DNA from: CAVSWN01 sp963770995
GTDB lineage: Bacteria; Acidobacteriota; Vicinamibacteria; Vicinamibacterales; CAVVIG01
DNA: 64,000 nucleotides
Direction of reading: 5' to 3'
Assembly: GCA_963770995.1 (NCBI GenBank)
Contig: CAVYRS010000001.1
Span: 3,472,001-3,536,000, forward strand
The stretch's first letter is position 1; the number at the start of each line of letters is the position of its first letter. A model generated the notes under the pieces. That model had not been told where the DNA came from. It saw nothing but the letters and a program-made list of their open reading frames with translations, and did no database searches. Of the stretch, positions 1-8,898 are shown in pieces. The translations under genes and the position numbers were made by a program.

Positions 1-616
1 GCGGGGCGAGCGCGGGCTTGGCGCCGGGAGGCAGCGGCGTGCGGGCCGTGTTCATGACCATGGCGAGCAGCGTGTAGTAGCCCGAAATCCCCAGCGCGTC
101 GACCACGCCCTGCTCCCCGAACACCTTGACGGCACGCGCGTACGTCGCGTCGCTGACTGCTTGCGTACGACGGAGCTCGTCGAGCAGGGTGTAGAGGGTT
201 TCTTCGTCCTCCGCCATGCGGTCCGGCCGCCGGCCCTCGGCAATCGCGGCAATGATCGCCGGGCTGAGGCCGGCCTGGCGCGCAATCGGCTCGTGGGCGT
301 TCCACTCGTAGTTCTGCGTCCATTGCCGCGCCGTCAGCAGGATCACGAACTCGCTGAGCCGCGGCGGCAACGCGCTGCGGAAGCGCATGTAGTCGCCAAG
401 CGCCCGCACCCGCGTCATCGCCTCCGGGCTGCGCAACAGCGGCACGAACGGACCCGAAATCTCCGCCGAGCGGGCCGCCTTGAACTCGCTGATCGCCGTC
501 TGCTGCGCCGCGGTCAGCTTGTCCGCTGCAATCGGCGGCATCCGGTCCTGCGCGCCGGCGCCCCAGGCCATTCCGAGGATCAGCATGCTCATCGTGACCG
601 TAGTGATACAGCGCAT
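1..616 (-). CDS. Carboxymuconolactone decarboxylase family protein, secreted (3' end outside window)
   Basis: The minus-strand frame is open from an ATG at 616 to the window edge, giving at least 205 residues. It starts MRCITTVTMSMLILGMAWGAGAQ, a short hydrophobic leader that looks like a signal peptide ending at AGAQ, so the protein is probably exported. The body carries the alpha-helical CMD/AhpD-like fold signature W-x-Q-N-x-E-W-x-x-H-x-x-x-A near residue 85 and a terminal stretch GISGYYTLLAMVMNTARTP typical of the family. Family members are decarboxylases or peroxidase-like proteins; the AhpD CxxC pair is not visible here, so thiol peroxidase activity is unlikely. It is divergent from the receiver gene at 713. 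The family call is solid; the substrate is unknown. Confidence 0.8.
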   Translation of the reverse strand, partial: MRCITTVTMSMLILGMAWGAGAQDRMPPIAADKLTAAQQTAISEFKAARSAEISGPFVPLLRSPEAMTRVRALGDYMRFRSALPPRLSEFVILLTARQWTQNYEWNAHEPIARQAGLSPAIIAAIAEGRRPDRMAEDEETLYTLLDELRRTQAVSDATYARAVKVFGEQGVVDALGISGYYTLLAMVMNTARTPLPPGAKPALAP

Positions 617-712
617 CGTCCCCTCCGCCGCGCACTGTAACGCGAAACGGCTGGGCCGATGTTCAGAAGTGACAATTTAGGCATTTACAGTCCTATATGG
701 TAACTTACCGCC

Positions 713-1168
713 ATGGGGCGCCGGCTCGTCCAGGATCGGCGACAAGTCCCGCGCGGGGGGCGCCGCGCTACCGATCAGCCGGGCCGACACCCTCAGATCC
801 TTATTGCCGACAGCTACGACGGCGCGCGCATTCCCTGCGTCAAGTACCTGAATCGTCTGGGTTTCGGAATCCTCGAGGCGGGAGACGGCCACAAGGCCAT
901 GGCACACATCGCTGCCCGCCTCGCTGACGTGATTGTCATCGAGCACCGGCTCCCACACGCGCCGGTCGCGCAGGTCGCCAGCGGACTGCGCGGCTCTCCG
1001 GCGGTGCCAATCATCGTCACGACCAGCCACCTCGACATCGTCGAAGAAACCGTGACGGGACTGCCGTACGTTGCGGTCCTGGAGAAACCGTTTTCGATGT
1101 CGATGATGCTCTCGGAAATCCGGCGCCTGCTGCGGGCACGGGCCGCCCTGGTGGCTGACTCGATCTGA
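713..1168 (+). CDS. Stand-alone response-regulator receiver domain with Glu in place of the phospho-Asp
   Basis: 151 residues. After about 28 low-information residues the receiver fold begins at ILIADSYDG (normally the acidic pair of CheY-like domains) and continues to EKPFSMSMMLSEIRRLLR, which holds the conserved Lys-Pro. The beta-3 end, usually LLDxxMP, reads VIVIEHRLP, so the phospho-acceptor Asp is Glu. The switch Thr/Ser region IIVTTSH is present. There is no output domain, so this is a single-domain (CheY/Spo0F-like) protein or pseudo-receiver. No clear ribosome site precedes the ATG; a weak -10-like TATATG lies at 694-699. No histidine kinase is adjacent. Fold confidence is good; function is unknown. 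Confidence 0.75.
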   Translation: MGRRLVQDRRQVPRGGRRATDQPGRHPQILIADSYDGARIPCVKYLNRLGFGILEAGDGHKAMAHIAARLADVIVIEHRLPHAPVAQVASGLRGSPAVPIIVTTSHLDIVEETVTGLPYVAVLEKPFSMSMMLSEIRRLLRARAALVADSI

Positions 1169-1209
1169 GGCGCCGGCTTCGATCTCTGGAAGGCCGCTCG
1201 GGGTCCGCT

Positions 1210-1806
1210 CTACTTCACGGTCACTGCGTTCCTCATCACTCCCGAATTGTGCTTGGCAACGGCCATCATGATGCCGTTAGAGGCCGCCATCAGCGCGATC
1301 GCGGCGACGCGATGGTTGCGGCGCCAGAGTTTCTCCGCTTCGTAGATCGGCCCGGCGGTCACGACGACTTTGAGCGCGACGAATGCGAAGCGGCTCCCCA
1401 CGGTATTCTTCAACAGCGGATTCACTTCGATGGCGCCGCGACGGATGGCGTGCGTCGTCGAGTACACGTCGTAGGCCTGCGAGGCGATGAGTCCGACGTG
1501 CAGCGAGCGAAGCGCCGTGGCGCCCGCGATCGACCGAGTACGCGGCTGCTGCGTGCGCACGAACGGCGCGATGGTCGTCTCCGATTCCCTCGCCGGGCTG
1601 ACGGACGTCACGACGTCGTCGTTCTTCACCGGGCTGGTGGACGTCACAACGTTGTCCCTCACCGGGCTGGTGGCGGTCACGACCTGCGGCGTATCCGCCG
1701 TAGTTGCGGCGGCGGGTGTGCCGGTCGTCGGCAATACGTCGTTCGCAGCTGAGACCCGCGTCGCGAAAAGGGTGCTGATTGCTATGGCCAGGGCGATGCG
1801 ACGCAT
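1210..1806 (-). CDS. Secreted or membrane protein with Val-Thr-Ser-Pro repeats, DUF5658-like C-terminal half
   Basis: 198 residues. An N-terminal signal peptide (MRRIALAIAISTLFATRVSA, then AND) is followed by a linker of three imperfect repeats of the form VVTxTSPVR/K at about residues 41-75. The C-terminal half has two or three hydrophobic helices and the pattern QAYDVYSTTHAIRRGAIEVNPLL, which resembles DUF5658-type membrane proteins (Asp, Thr and Asn-Pro landmarks); this family match is from memory and tentative. The repeats are also seen in the DNA as related 33-base units around 1590-1690, suggesting expansion by slippage. Function unknown. Confidence 0.65.
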   Translation of the reverse strand: MRRIALAIAISTLFATRVSAANDVLPTTGTPAAATTADTPQVVTATSPVRDNVVTSTSPVKNDDVVTSVSPARESETTIAPFVRTQQPRTRSIAGATALRSLHVGLIASQAYDVYSTTHAIRRGAIEVNPLLKNTVGSRFAFVALKVVVTAGPIYEAEKLWRRNHRVAAIALMAASNGIMMAVAKHNSGVMRNAVTVK

Positions 1807-1941
1807 GGTCCCTCTCTCTGTCAGAAACGTGCGCGGAATGCGCGGACGTCCCAGTCAAGAGCGAGAACGGTGCCACGGCCGCAGGAACGCGAAGTGGTGA
1901 CTGCGCTTGCTGTTACGGAAACGGGGAGCCGGAGTGTGCCA

Positions 1942-1981
1942 TGTGCGCCTGTGCCAGAGGCGCACACCCGCCGGAGGGTGT
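1942..1981 (+). promoter_or_regulatory. Two overlapping, mutually exclusive stem-loops in a 5' leader
   Basis: TGTGCGCCT (1942-1950) pairs perfectly with AGGCGCACA (1958-1966). ACACCC (1964-1969) pairs with GGGTGT (1976-1981). The two stems share bases 1964-1966, so only one can form fully. The Shine-Dalgarno-like CTGGAGG of the next gene lies just after, at 1993-1999. This could be an attenuator-like leader or chance. Confidence 0.35.
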
Positions 1982-2002
1982 CACAGCGTAAGCTGGAGGC
2001 TT

Positions 2003-2434
2003 ATGCCACCGCGTTTTGCGTACTGGACCATCCTGATTGACAACAGCGCGACGGCGTTTCGCGCGCGCGACGCCGAGGATCTGCTGCCCACGCTCAATCA
2101 GCTCAAACGCCGGAATCCGAACGTCGTGATGAAGTGGTTTTCCGGCGGCCAGCTGTGGGACACGCCCGAGGCCGCCCGCGATGCGCGACGGCCGCGGCCC
2201 GCCGCGCCGGCGGACAAGCGCGGGGCCGAGTGGCGGCCCGGTGGCAAGCACGCGGACCCGCGCGATCGATTCCGAAAGAAGAAGGATTCGAAGCGTTCGG
2301 CGCGGCCGCCTGCTTCTGGGCGGCCGTCTACTTCTGGGCGACCGTTCAGTTCCGCGCGGCCGTTCAGTTCGCCGCGGCCGCCACGGCGACAGGGTGGACC
2401 GAAGGATCGGGGCGGACCGAGAAGAACGAGATGA
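2003..2434 (+). CDS. Small unknown protein with Arg/Pro/Ser-rich tail
   Basis: 143 residues from an ATG preceded at good spacing by CTGGAGG. The N-terminal ~65 residues are compact and non-repetitive (AYWTILIDNSATAFRARDAEDLL, then QLKRRNPNVVMKWFSGGQLW), with the look of a small conserved domain. The rest is basic and disordered: KKKDSKRSARPP followed by GRPSTSGRPFSSARPFSSPRP, a tandem RPF/S-type repeat. Such tails often bind RNA or nucleic acids, which is only an inference here. The 3' end overlaps the convergent dusB 3' end by about 70 bases. I do not recognise a named family. Confidence 0.6.
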   Translation: MPPRFAYWTILIDNSATAFRARDAEDLLPTLNQLKRRNPNVVMKWFSGGQLWDTPEAARDARRPRPAAPADKRGAEWRPGGKHADPRDRFRKKKDSKRSARPPASGRPSTSGRPFSSARPFSSPRPPRRQGGPKDRGGPRRTR

Positions 2435-3400
2435 TCGTCTCGCGCAGACGAGCCAACGAATCAGCGGTGTTGATGGCCGTCCGCAGGTGCGAGCCGTTGT
2501 CGAGCCCCTTCGTGTAGTAGGAGCCCAAGCGCCCGCAGCTTGTTGATCACCCACCGGTCGTGGCTCTGCGCGCGCGCCTCGTCCATGCGCTCGCGGAGCA
2601 GCAGCTCGATGTACTCGAGCAGGAATCGCCCGCGATCCTCGAGCGTCACCGGGCGCGGCTGCGCGTCCCGCCGCCAGATCGGCGGCCTGCGCGAGAATCC
2701 ACGGATTGCGCAGCACGCCGCGGCCGACCAGCACGCCCTTCGACGCCCGCCCGCAGCGCGCTCGACGATCTGCTCGGGCTCGACGCAGTCGCCGCTGCCG
2801 AAGACGGGAATCGTCAGCTCGCTCGGCAATGCGCGCCACCAGATCCCAGTCGGCCGAGGCCGCTGTAGCTCTGCGCCGCGGTTCGTCCGTGCACCGCGAC
2901 GGCCGCCGCGCCCGCATCCTCGACCATCCTCGCGAGCGTCGGCGCGTTGCGCATCGTCGTCGTTCCAGCCCGCGCGCATCTTGACCGTCACCGGAATCTT
3001 CACGGCTTTGCGTCATCGCCGCGATGACGCCGGCGGCGTGCTCCGGCTCGCGCATCAGGCTGCAGCCGGCGTTGTGCTTCGCGATCTTCGGCACCGGGCA
3101 GCCCATGTTCACGTCGACGATGTCGGCGCCCATGCCCTCGACAATCTGCGCCGCGGCGGCCATCTTGTCGGGATCGCCGCCGAAGATCTGAATCGAGATC
3201 GGCCGCTCTTCCTCGGTGTACTCGGCGTACTCGAGCGTGCGATCGATGCCGCGGACCAGGCCCTCCGAGCTGACCATCTCGGTCACGACCAGTCCGCAGC
3301 CGCCGTGACGCTTGACCAGGCGGCGGAACGCCGTGTCGGTCATGCCGGCCATCGGCGCGATGGCGAACGGCGACGCAAGTTCGACGTTGCCAACTCTCAT
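2364..3400 (-). pseudogene. dusB: tRNA-dihydrouridine synthase DusB, with multiple frameshifts
   Basis: The ATG at 3400 opens MRVGNVELASPFAIAPMAGMTD, the start of the FMN-dependent Dus barrel that reduces uridines in the tRNA D-loop. VNMGCPVPKIAKHNAGCSLM carries the catalytic Cys region. After residue ~130 the reading frame jumps repeatedly: I place single-base shifts near 3010, 2952, 2858, 2818, 2745, 2737, 2668 and 2520. All conserved segments are still present across the three frames: VTVKMRAGWND, VAVHGRTAAQ, VFGSGDCVEPEQIVER, GVLVGRGVLRNPWILAQAADLAAGR, VTLEDRG, DRWVINKLRALG and YYTKGLDNGSHLRTAINTA. Intact sequence with scattered one-base indels favours sequencing error over decay, but a real pseudogene cannot be excluded. 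The stop is placed at 2364. Confidence 0.8.
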
Positions 3401-3409
3401 TTCGATCTG

Positions 3410-3479
3410 CACGAAACTACGAAACCACGAAAACACCAAACCAAATGATCTCTTTCGTGCTTTCGTGATTTCGTGGCTG
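3410..3479. repeat. Inverted tandem-word repeat, CACGAAA family
   Basis: The left arm (3410-3440) is built of ACGAAAC-type words and the right arm (3452-3479) of TTTCGTG words, ending TTTCGTGGCTGC. The arms are inverted relative to each other. It fills the junction between dusB and the NusG-like gene. Sister copies are at 8821-8889 and 15601-15673. Confidence 0.85.
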
Positions 3480-3480
3480 C

Positions 3481-3991
3481 TCAGTATGCCTTTACATCCG
3501 CAGCATCGACTTCGACGCTCACCGCCTGGCCGATCAGATCCACCGAGAGCACCAGGCGCGCCTTCGGGGCGTCCTTGCGCATCAACCGCCCGACGACCCC
3601 GCGCAGCGGCCCGTGGACTACTTCGACCATCATCCCTTCCCGGATCATGCGGGCACGGGTCGAACTGCAGGTCGCTGCCGACGAGCACGCGGATGCTGTC
3701 GAGCTCGTGCGCGGGAATCGCCGCCGGCTTTCCTTCGAACGACACGATGTTGACGACGCCCGTGCACTTCAGGACGGGCAGCGCATCCGCCGGATCGAAT
3801 CGCGCGAAGCAGTACCCGGGAAAGAGCGGCCAGTCGATCTTCTTCTTGCGATCCTTCCAGCGGCTCCAGCGCGTGATGGTCGGAAGAAAGGCTTCGAGGT
3901 GCTTCCGCTCGAGCTGATCGCGCACCACCTGCTCGTGCCGCGACCGCGTCCAGATGGCGTACCACTCCGCCTGCGCCGCTTCGCGGTTCAT
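3481..3991 (-). pseudogene. NusG/UpxY-type transcription antitermination factor, one frameshift
   Basis: About 170 residues. The N-terminal NGN domain is clear: WYAIWTRSRHEQVVRDQL, then a basic loop and WPLFPGYCFARF. The C-terminal KOW part (MIREGMMVEVVHGPLRGVVG, then LVLSVDLIGQAVSVEVDAADV) is in another frame; one extra base near 3650 separates the halves, so the total of 511 bases is 3n+1. Proteins of this class bind RNA polymerase and let it read through long operons, often polysaccharide clusters; one such cluster lies at 8.9-12.5 kb, though not adjacent. Its ATG overlaps the stop of the SurA-like gene by 4 bases. The frameshift is probably a sequence error. Confidence 0.8.
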
Positions 3992-5058
3992 TCCTCGGAC
4001 GCGCCGGCTACCTGCTGCTTCAATCCCTGTTCAAAGGCCTTTTTCACGTCCTGGTTCTTCCATTCGATGATGGCCTGCGCGCGCAGCTTTTCGAGGTACT
4101 TCTGAAATTCGGCCCGGCGCTTGTCGGTGAACACCCGTTCGCCGATCTGCTCGCGCGCCTGCTCGAACGTCATCGTCTGCGCCGGCGCCAGGGTTTCGAG
4201 CTTCAGGATCTGATACCCGCGCGGGAGGCGGATGACCTCGCTGACGTCGCCGACTTTCATCGCTTCGATCAGTTGGCGCAGCTCCGCGTTGACGTCGTTG
4301 AGGCTGATCGGACCGATCAGGCCGGCGTTGGCCTTCGACGGCGCGTCGGAGGCGTCCGCCGCGAGTTTCTCGAAGCTCTCGCCACCGGTCGTCACACGCG
4401 TGCGAAGTTCCTCAACCCGCGTCTTCGCGGCGTCGTCGGCTGCGACGTTGATACCTCGGGCATCGGCCGCTACGGTCGCCTGAATCTCCCGAAGCGTGAC
4501 GGACGGCGGCGTCGTGAACTGGTTCATGTGGGTCTGGTAGTAATTCTTCGCTTCGTCCTCCGTCACGCCGATTTTCCCCAGCACTTCGTTCTGCTGTACG
4601 CGCTGGAAAATCATCGAGCGCTCCAGATTGCGCCGCAGATCCACCATCGACATGTTCTCGGCTTTGAGGGCGGCCTGGAATTGCTCCTCGCTGTCGATCT
4701 TGTTTTCCTTGCGGATGTTGTCGACGACGGTCTTGAACTGTTCGTCGCTCAGCTTGTACCCGAGCTCTTTGCCGCGCTGCACGACGATCATCTCGTCGAT
4801 CGCTTCCACCATGATCTGCGGTGTGATCTCGTCGAGAGCTTTCCTGAGCTGTTCGTTGGAGGAGCCGCTCTTGAGATCGAACTGCTGGCCCTTCTGGCGC
4901 AGCATGTTCACCTGCCGCTGCTCCAGATCGCTCTTGGTGAAGATCTCGCCGTTCACCTTGACGAGGATCTGCTCGATGATTTCGGCGCGTGTGGCGACGC
5001 TCGCCCCGGCGAACGCCAGAATCGCGAGGACGAAGCGAAGAATGTGATGCTTGGCCAT
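3988..5058 (-). CDS. SurA-like periplasmic peptidyl-prolyl cis-trans isomerase
   Basis: 356 residues. A signal peptide (HILRFVLAILAFAGASVATRA) is followed by a SurA N-terminal chaperone domain (ILVKVNGEIFTKSDLEQRQ, helix-rich to ~residue 170, including the NYYQTH segment). A parvulin-type PPIase domain sits at about residues 180-300 (VTLREIQATV, FEKLAADASD, GLIGPISLNDVNAELRQ, GYQILKLE). The charged C-terminal helix resembles that of SurA. It would fold outer-membrane proteins in the periplasm; the window encodes a likely barrel client at 52.6 kb. It overlaps the downstream NusG-like gene by ATGA, so the two are probably co-transcribed. Confidence 0.85.
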   Translation of the reverse strand: MAKHHILRFVLAILAFAGASVATRAEIIEQILVKVNGEIFTKSDLEQRQVNMLRQKGQQFDLKSGSSNEQLRKALDEITPQIMVEAIDEMIVVQRGKELGYKLSDEQFKTVVDNIRKENKIDSEEQFQAALKAENMSMVDLRRNLERSMIFQRVQQNEVLGKIGVTEDEAKNYYQTHMNQFTTPPSVTLREIQATVAADARGINVAADDAAKTRVEELRTRVTTGGESFEKLAADASDAPSKANAGLIGPISLNDVNAELRQLIEAMKVGDVSEVIRLPRGYQILKLETLAPAQTMTFEQAREQIGERVFTDKRRAEFQKYLEKLRAQAIIEWKNQDVKKAFEQGLKQQVAGASEE

Positions 5059-5084
5059 AAGTATCGTCGACTGAATATTTTACC

Positions 5085-5125
5085 GTACGTGGTGTCCGGC
5101 CTTGACCGGACCTCAACCGGACCCT
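5085..5125. repeat. GTCCGGC...GCCGGAC-type palindromic repeat
   Basis: Contains GGTGTCCGGCCTTGACCGGAC followed by a second half-copy TCAACCGGACCCTT. It belongs to the same family as 24515-24545, 24608-24636 and 45999-46028. It overlaps the 3' end of the mfd frame, supplying its last residues. Confidence 0.7.
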
Positions 5126-5301
5126 TCCAGAAGGTCGCTCAACAAGCCGCCCACGTGCTCGAAAAGTCCCCCGGGCGCACGCGGGTTTTCCCTGGCGGGC
5201 CGCGTGATCTCTTCCTTGGTGAACCCCGGCTTCACCTCGCCGGCCAGTGCTCGAGCCGTCCACCAGCTTGGAGCCGAGGCCTGCGACCGCGAGCCTCGAC
5301 G

Positions 5302-5373
5302 GCCATGGCTGAGGACTGATGGCTGATGGCTGGCTGAGCGTCTTTGAGCCATTAGCCCTGAGCCATCAGCCAT
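5302..5373. repeat. Inverted tandem-word repeat, TCAGCCAT family
   Basis: The left arm is ATGGCTGA-type words (5302-5338) and the right arm AGCCATCAGCCAT-type words (5346-5373), inverted across a short spacer. It is located inside the 3' part of the mfd frame, where it encodes residues not expected in Mfd. Confidence 0.8.
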
Positions 5374-7215
5374 GTCGAGCGAAAGCTTGAGAGCCGCAGG
5401 CGGGACGAGCGTCAGCTCCGGGCGCTGCCGCACCAGCGCCACGAGCCGCACGGGATCGACCTTCGCCTGCGGTCTGAACTTTAAGACGACAATGCGGCCT
5501 TCTCGGTCGATGGAGTCGAGGCCCAGCCGATCGGCCATGACGCGAATGCGTGCGTAATCGGCCAGGTTCAACACGGAGTCCGGCAGAGGTCCGTAGCGAT
5601 CCGCGGCCTCGTCGAGCGCGCGATCGATCTCTTCGTCCCGCCGCGCCGACGCAAACTTTCTGTACAGCATCAGCCGCTGGTTCATATCGGCGATGTACGT
5701 CCGCGTCGATGCGCAGGTCCACACGCAGGTTCACCGTGGCGCGCACGTCGTCTTCGAGCTCCTCACCCTTCAGCTCGCGGACGGTCTGCTCGAGCAGCTT
5801 CATGTACAGCTCGAAGCCCACGGTGTCGATCTGTCCGCTTTGTTCGCCGCCGAGCAGATTACCGGCGCCGCGAATCTCGAGGTCCAGCGCGGCGACGCGG
5901 AAGCCGCTGCCCAGATCGCTGAACTCCTTGATCGCCGCGAGCCGTTTCTTCGCGATCGGCAGCAGGTTGTCTTCCGGCGGAATCAACAGGAAGGCGTAGG
6001 CCGGCCGATCGGATCGGCCCACGCGTCCGCGCAGCTGATAGAGCTGCGAGAGCCCGTAGCGGTCGGCGCGGTTGATGATGATCGTGTTCGCGTTGGGAAT
6101 GTCCAGCCCGTTCTCGACGATCGTGGTCGCGAGGAGGACGTCGAATTTGCGCGCGACGAAGTCGAGCATCGCGCGCTCGAGCGTATCTTCCTCCATCTGC
6201 CCATGGCCCACGACCACGCGCGCTTCCGGCACCAGCCGCTGAATCAGACTGCCGATCGAGAAGATCGACTCGACCCGGTTGTGGACGAAGTAGACCTGGC
6301 CGGCACGCTGCAGCTCGTTGCGGATCGCGCGGCCGATCACCTGCGGATCGAATTTGACGACGTTGGTCTGAATCGACAGGCGGTCTTTGGGCGGCGTCTC
6401 GATGATCGACATGTCGCGGATGCCCACCAGCGACATGTTCAACGTGCGCGGAATCGGCGTCGCGCTCATCGTGAGCACGTCCACCTTCTTCTTCAGCTGT
6501 TTGATCTTTTCCTTGTGCGCGACGCCGAAGCGCTGCTCCTCGTCCACCACGAGCAGGCCGAGATCGCGGAACTCGACATCCTTCGACAGCAGGCGGTGGG
6601 TGCCGACGATGATGTCGACTTTCCCGGTCGCGAGATCGGCGATGGAGGCCTTCTGCTCCGCTTTGCTTCGAAATCTGCTGACCATTTCGGTGCGAACGGG
6701 GAAACCCGCGAAGCGCTCCTTCAACGTCTTCTGATGCTGGAACGCGAGCACGGTCGTCGGCGCCAGGATCGCGACCTGCTTGCCGTCCATGACCGCCTTG
6801 AACGCCGCGCGCATCGCCACTTCGGTCTTGCCGTAGCCGACGTCGCCGCACAGCAGGCGATCCATCGGCGTCGTGGACTCCATGTCGCGCTTGATGTCGG
6901 TGATCGCCGACCGCTGATCCGGCGTGAGCTCGTATTCGAACGCGTCCTCGAACTCCTGCTGCCAGTGCGAGTCGGTGCTGAAGGCGTGGCCGGCGATGGC
7001 CTGGCGCGCCGCGTAGAGCCGGAGCAGCTCCTCGGCCATGTCGCGCATGGCCTTCTTGACCTTCGTCTTCGCCCGCTCCCACGACGTGCCGCCCAAGCGA
7101 TCGACCGGCGGACGCGTCGCGCCCGAGTACTTCTGCACCAGATCGAGGCGTTCGACCGGGACGAACAACTTGTCTTCGCCGGCATAGCGCAGCTCGAGGA
7201 ACTCCTGGAGCCGTC

Positions 7216-7241
7216 GCCCCGCCCTGAGCCTGTCGAAGGGC
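7216..7241. repeat. STGSG-type repeat (single copy) inside mfd
   Basis: CCTGAGCCTGTCGAAGG core flanked by complementary GCCCT and AGGGC. On the mfd strand it reads GPSTGSGR. It lies exactly at one of the two mfd frame changes. Confidence 0.8.
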
Positions 7242-7980
7242 CGACGCTGATTTGCTTCAAGCCCACGAACATGCCGATGCCGTGATCGATGTGCACCACG
7301 AAGTCGCCGACCTTGAGGTCGCGGAGGTCCGAGAGAAACGCCTTCGTGGCGGAGCGGCGCCGTTCGGGCGCGCGGCGCTCCTCCTCGAAGACATCGGCCT
7401 CGGCGTAGATTTGCAGCCCGGCGTCGGGCAGCCGGAAGCCGCGCGACAGCGCGCCGACGGCCACCAGGAGCGCCGCGTAGCGGGCATCGTCGGCGCGCTC
7501 GACGGGAACGGCGAGCACGCCATGTTCCTTCAGCAGCTCGATCGTGCGTTCCGCCCGCCCGGCCGTGGCCGCGACGAACAACGCAGCGTCGCCGTCCTCG
7601 CGAAGCCGGCGGATCTCGGCCACCCAATCCTGGACGCGGCCCTTGAGCTCGATCGCCGGCTGGCAGCGCACGTGTTGCAGCGGCAACGATTGGCGCGGAC
7701 CGGCCGCAGGCGCGCCGATCGCCGTGTCATCGTCCAATCCGAGTTCGGCGAGCTGCGTCGCCTGGGCCAGCCGCGCCTCGATGGACGCGGCTTCGACGAA
7801 CAGGACTTCGGGGGTCAGGACGTTTGCATCCGTGTCGCGCGTGACTGCGCTCTCGTAACTCTCCTGGACCTGCTGCAGGAGCTGAGCGATGTTCGCGTCC
7901 ACTTCGTCCCGCTCGGACACGATCACGCCCGAGCCGGCTGCGTGCGCGAGATAGTCGAATAGCGACGCCGAGCGATCGAG

Positions 7981-8050
7981 CTCGTGGTTCGACAAGCTCA
8001 CCACGAGCGAGCCGTCAAGACCCGCTCGTCCTGAGCCTGTCGAAGGATGA
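7981..8050. repeat. Paired STGSG-type repeats inside mfd
   Basis: Two units: CTCGTGGTTCGACAAGCTCA (7981-8007, closing with CCACGAG) and CTCGTCCTGAGCCTGTCGAA (8024-8050). Each unit is palindromic at its ends. Together they add about 20 in-frame residues to Mfd. Confidence 0.85.
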
Positions 8051-8820
8051 GCCAGGACGTCCCGCAGCGGTACGACCGTGACCTGATCGATCGCCGCAAT
8101 CGATCGCTGCGTGGACGGATCGTAGGTCCGAAGCGATTCGATCGTGTCGCCGACGAACTCGAGCCGCACCGGGTGCGTGGCCGCCGCGGGGAACACGTCG
8201 ACGATGCCGCCGCGGACCGCGAATTCGCCGTGCTCGTCGGCGGGATCTTCGCGGGAAAAGCCGGCCTCGATGAGGCACTCCGCCAGGTCGGTCGGGGGGA
8301 TGTCCTGGCCGGGCTTCAGCTCCAGGGCCGCGGCCAGCATGCGATCGGGCGCCGACACGCGCGGCAGCAGCGCCGCCGCCGAGGCCACCACGACGCGTGC
8401 CGTCCCCCGGGCCATGCCATGAAGCGCGCGCGCGCGGGCCGACGTCACGCCGACGTGCGGCGCCAGACCGCGGTAGGGATCGACCTCGTGTGAGGGATAC
8501 GCGAGCACCGCCCGTTCGATCGCGGTGGGCGCGAGACCTTCCATCGCCGCCAGGAAGAAGGCGACGTCGGCGCACGCTTCCTCGAGATCCGCGTCGCTCG
8601 GCAGCACGTACAGCACGACGCCCTGCGGCCGAGCATGCGACGCGCTTGCCACGAACAGCGCTTTCGCCGGCGCGGTCAACCCCGACACCACGTGCGCGGG
8701 CACGTCCATCCCGCTGCGCGTGATGGCGGTCTTCAGAACAGCGCGGAGGTTCAGAGAGGTCGAGGTCGCCACAGAAGGCCCAACTTCTCAGTGTAGCGCA
8801 CGCTCGCGACGACGAAAATG

Positions 8821-8889
8821 CAGCCACGAAAACACGAAAGCACGAAAGCTACTTTGGGTCTTTTTCGTGTTTTCGTGATTTCGTGGCTG
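8821..8889. repeat. Inverted tandem-word repeat, CACGAAA family
   Basis: CAGCCACGAAAACACGAAAG opens the left arm; the right arm TTTTCGTGTTTTCGTGATTT runs on to CGTGGCTG. The outer ends are exact complements. It fills the mfd/neuB junction and could also act as a bidirectional terminator-like hairpin. Confidence 0.9.
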
Positions 8890-8898
8890 ATCCGAACG

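Larger units (their letters stand above)
5113..8772 (-). pseudogene. mfd: Transcription-repair coupling factor Mfd, two frameshifts and in-frame repeat insertions
   Basis: GTG start at 8772. Mfd removes stalled RNA polymerase and recruits UvrA/B. Domains in order: the UvrB-like N-terminal module; the RNA-polymerase-interaction (CarD-like) domain at VGDFVVHIDHGIGMFVGLK (~residue 500); the SF2 helicase with Walker A GDVGYGKTEVAMRAAF (~640), VVDEEQRFGV, SATPIPRTL and QLRGRVGRSDRPAYAF; and the C-terminal TRCF domain. The frame changes near 7215 (one base lost beside a repeat) and near 5694 (one base gained), so the net length stays 3n. Repeat-encoded peptides interrupt it: HPSTGSGRAGLDGSLVVSLSNHE (7981-8050), GPSTGSGRG (7216-7241) and a MADGSGLMAQ stretch near the C-terminus. 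The shifts are probably sequence errors, as the gene is otherwise complete. Confidence 0.88.

Noticed and set aside
5693..7285. Long plus-strand open frame opposite mfd (530 codons)
   Set aside because: It is the antisense shadow of the conserved mfd frame in GC-rich DNA; its translation has no recognisable motif.
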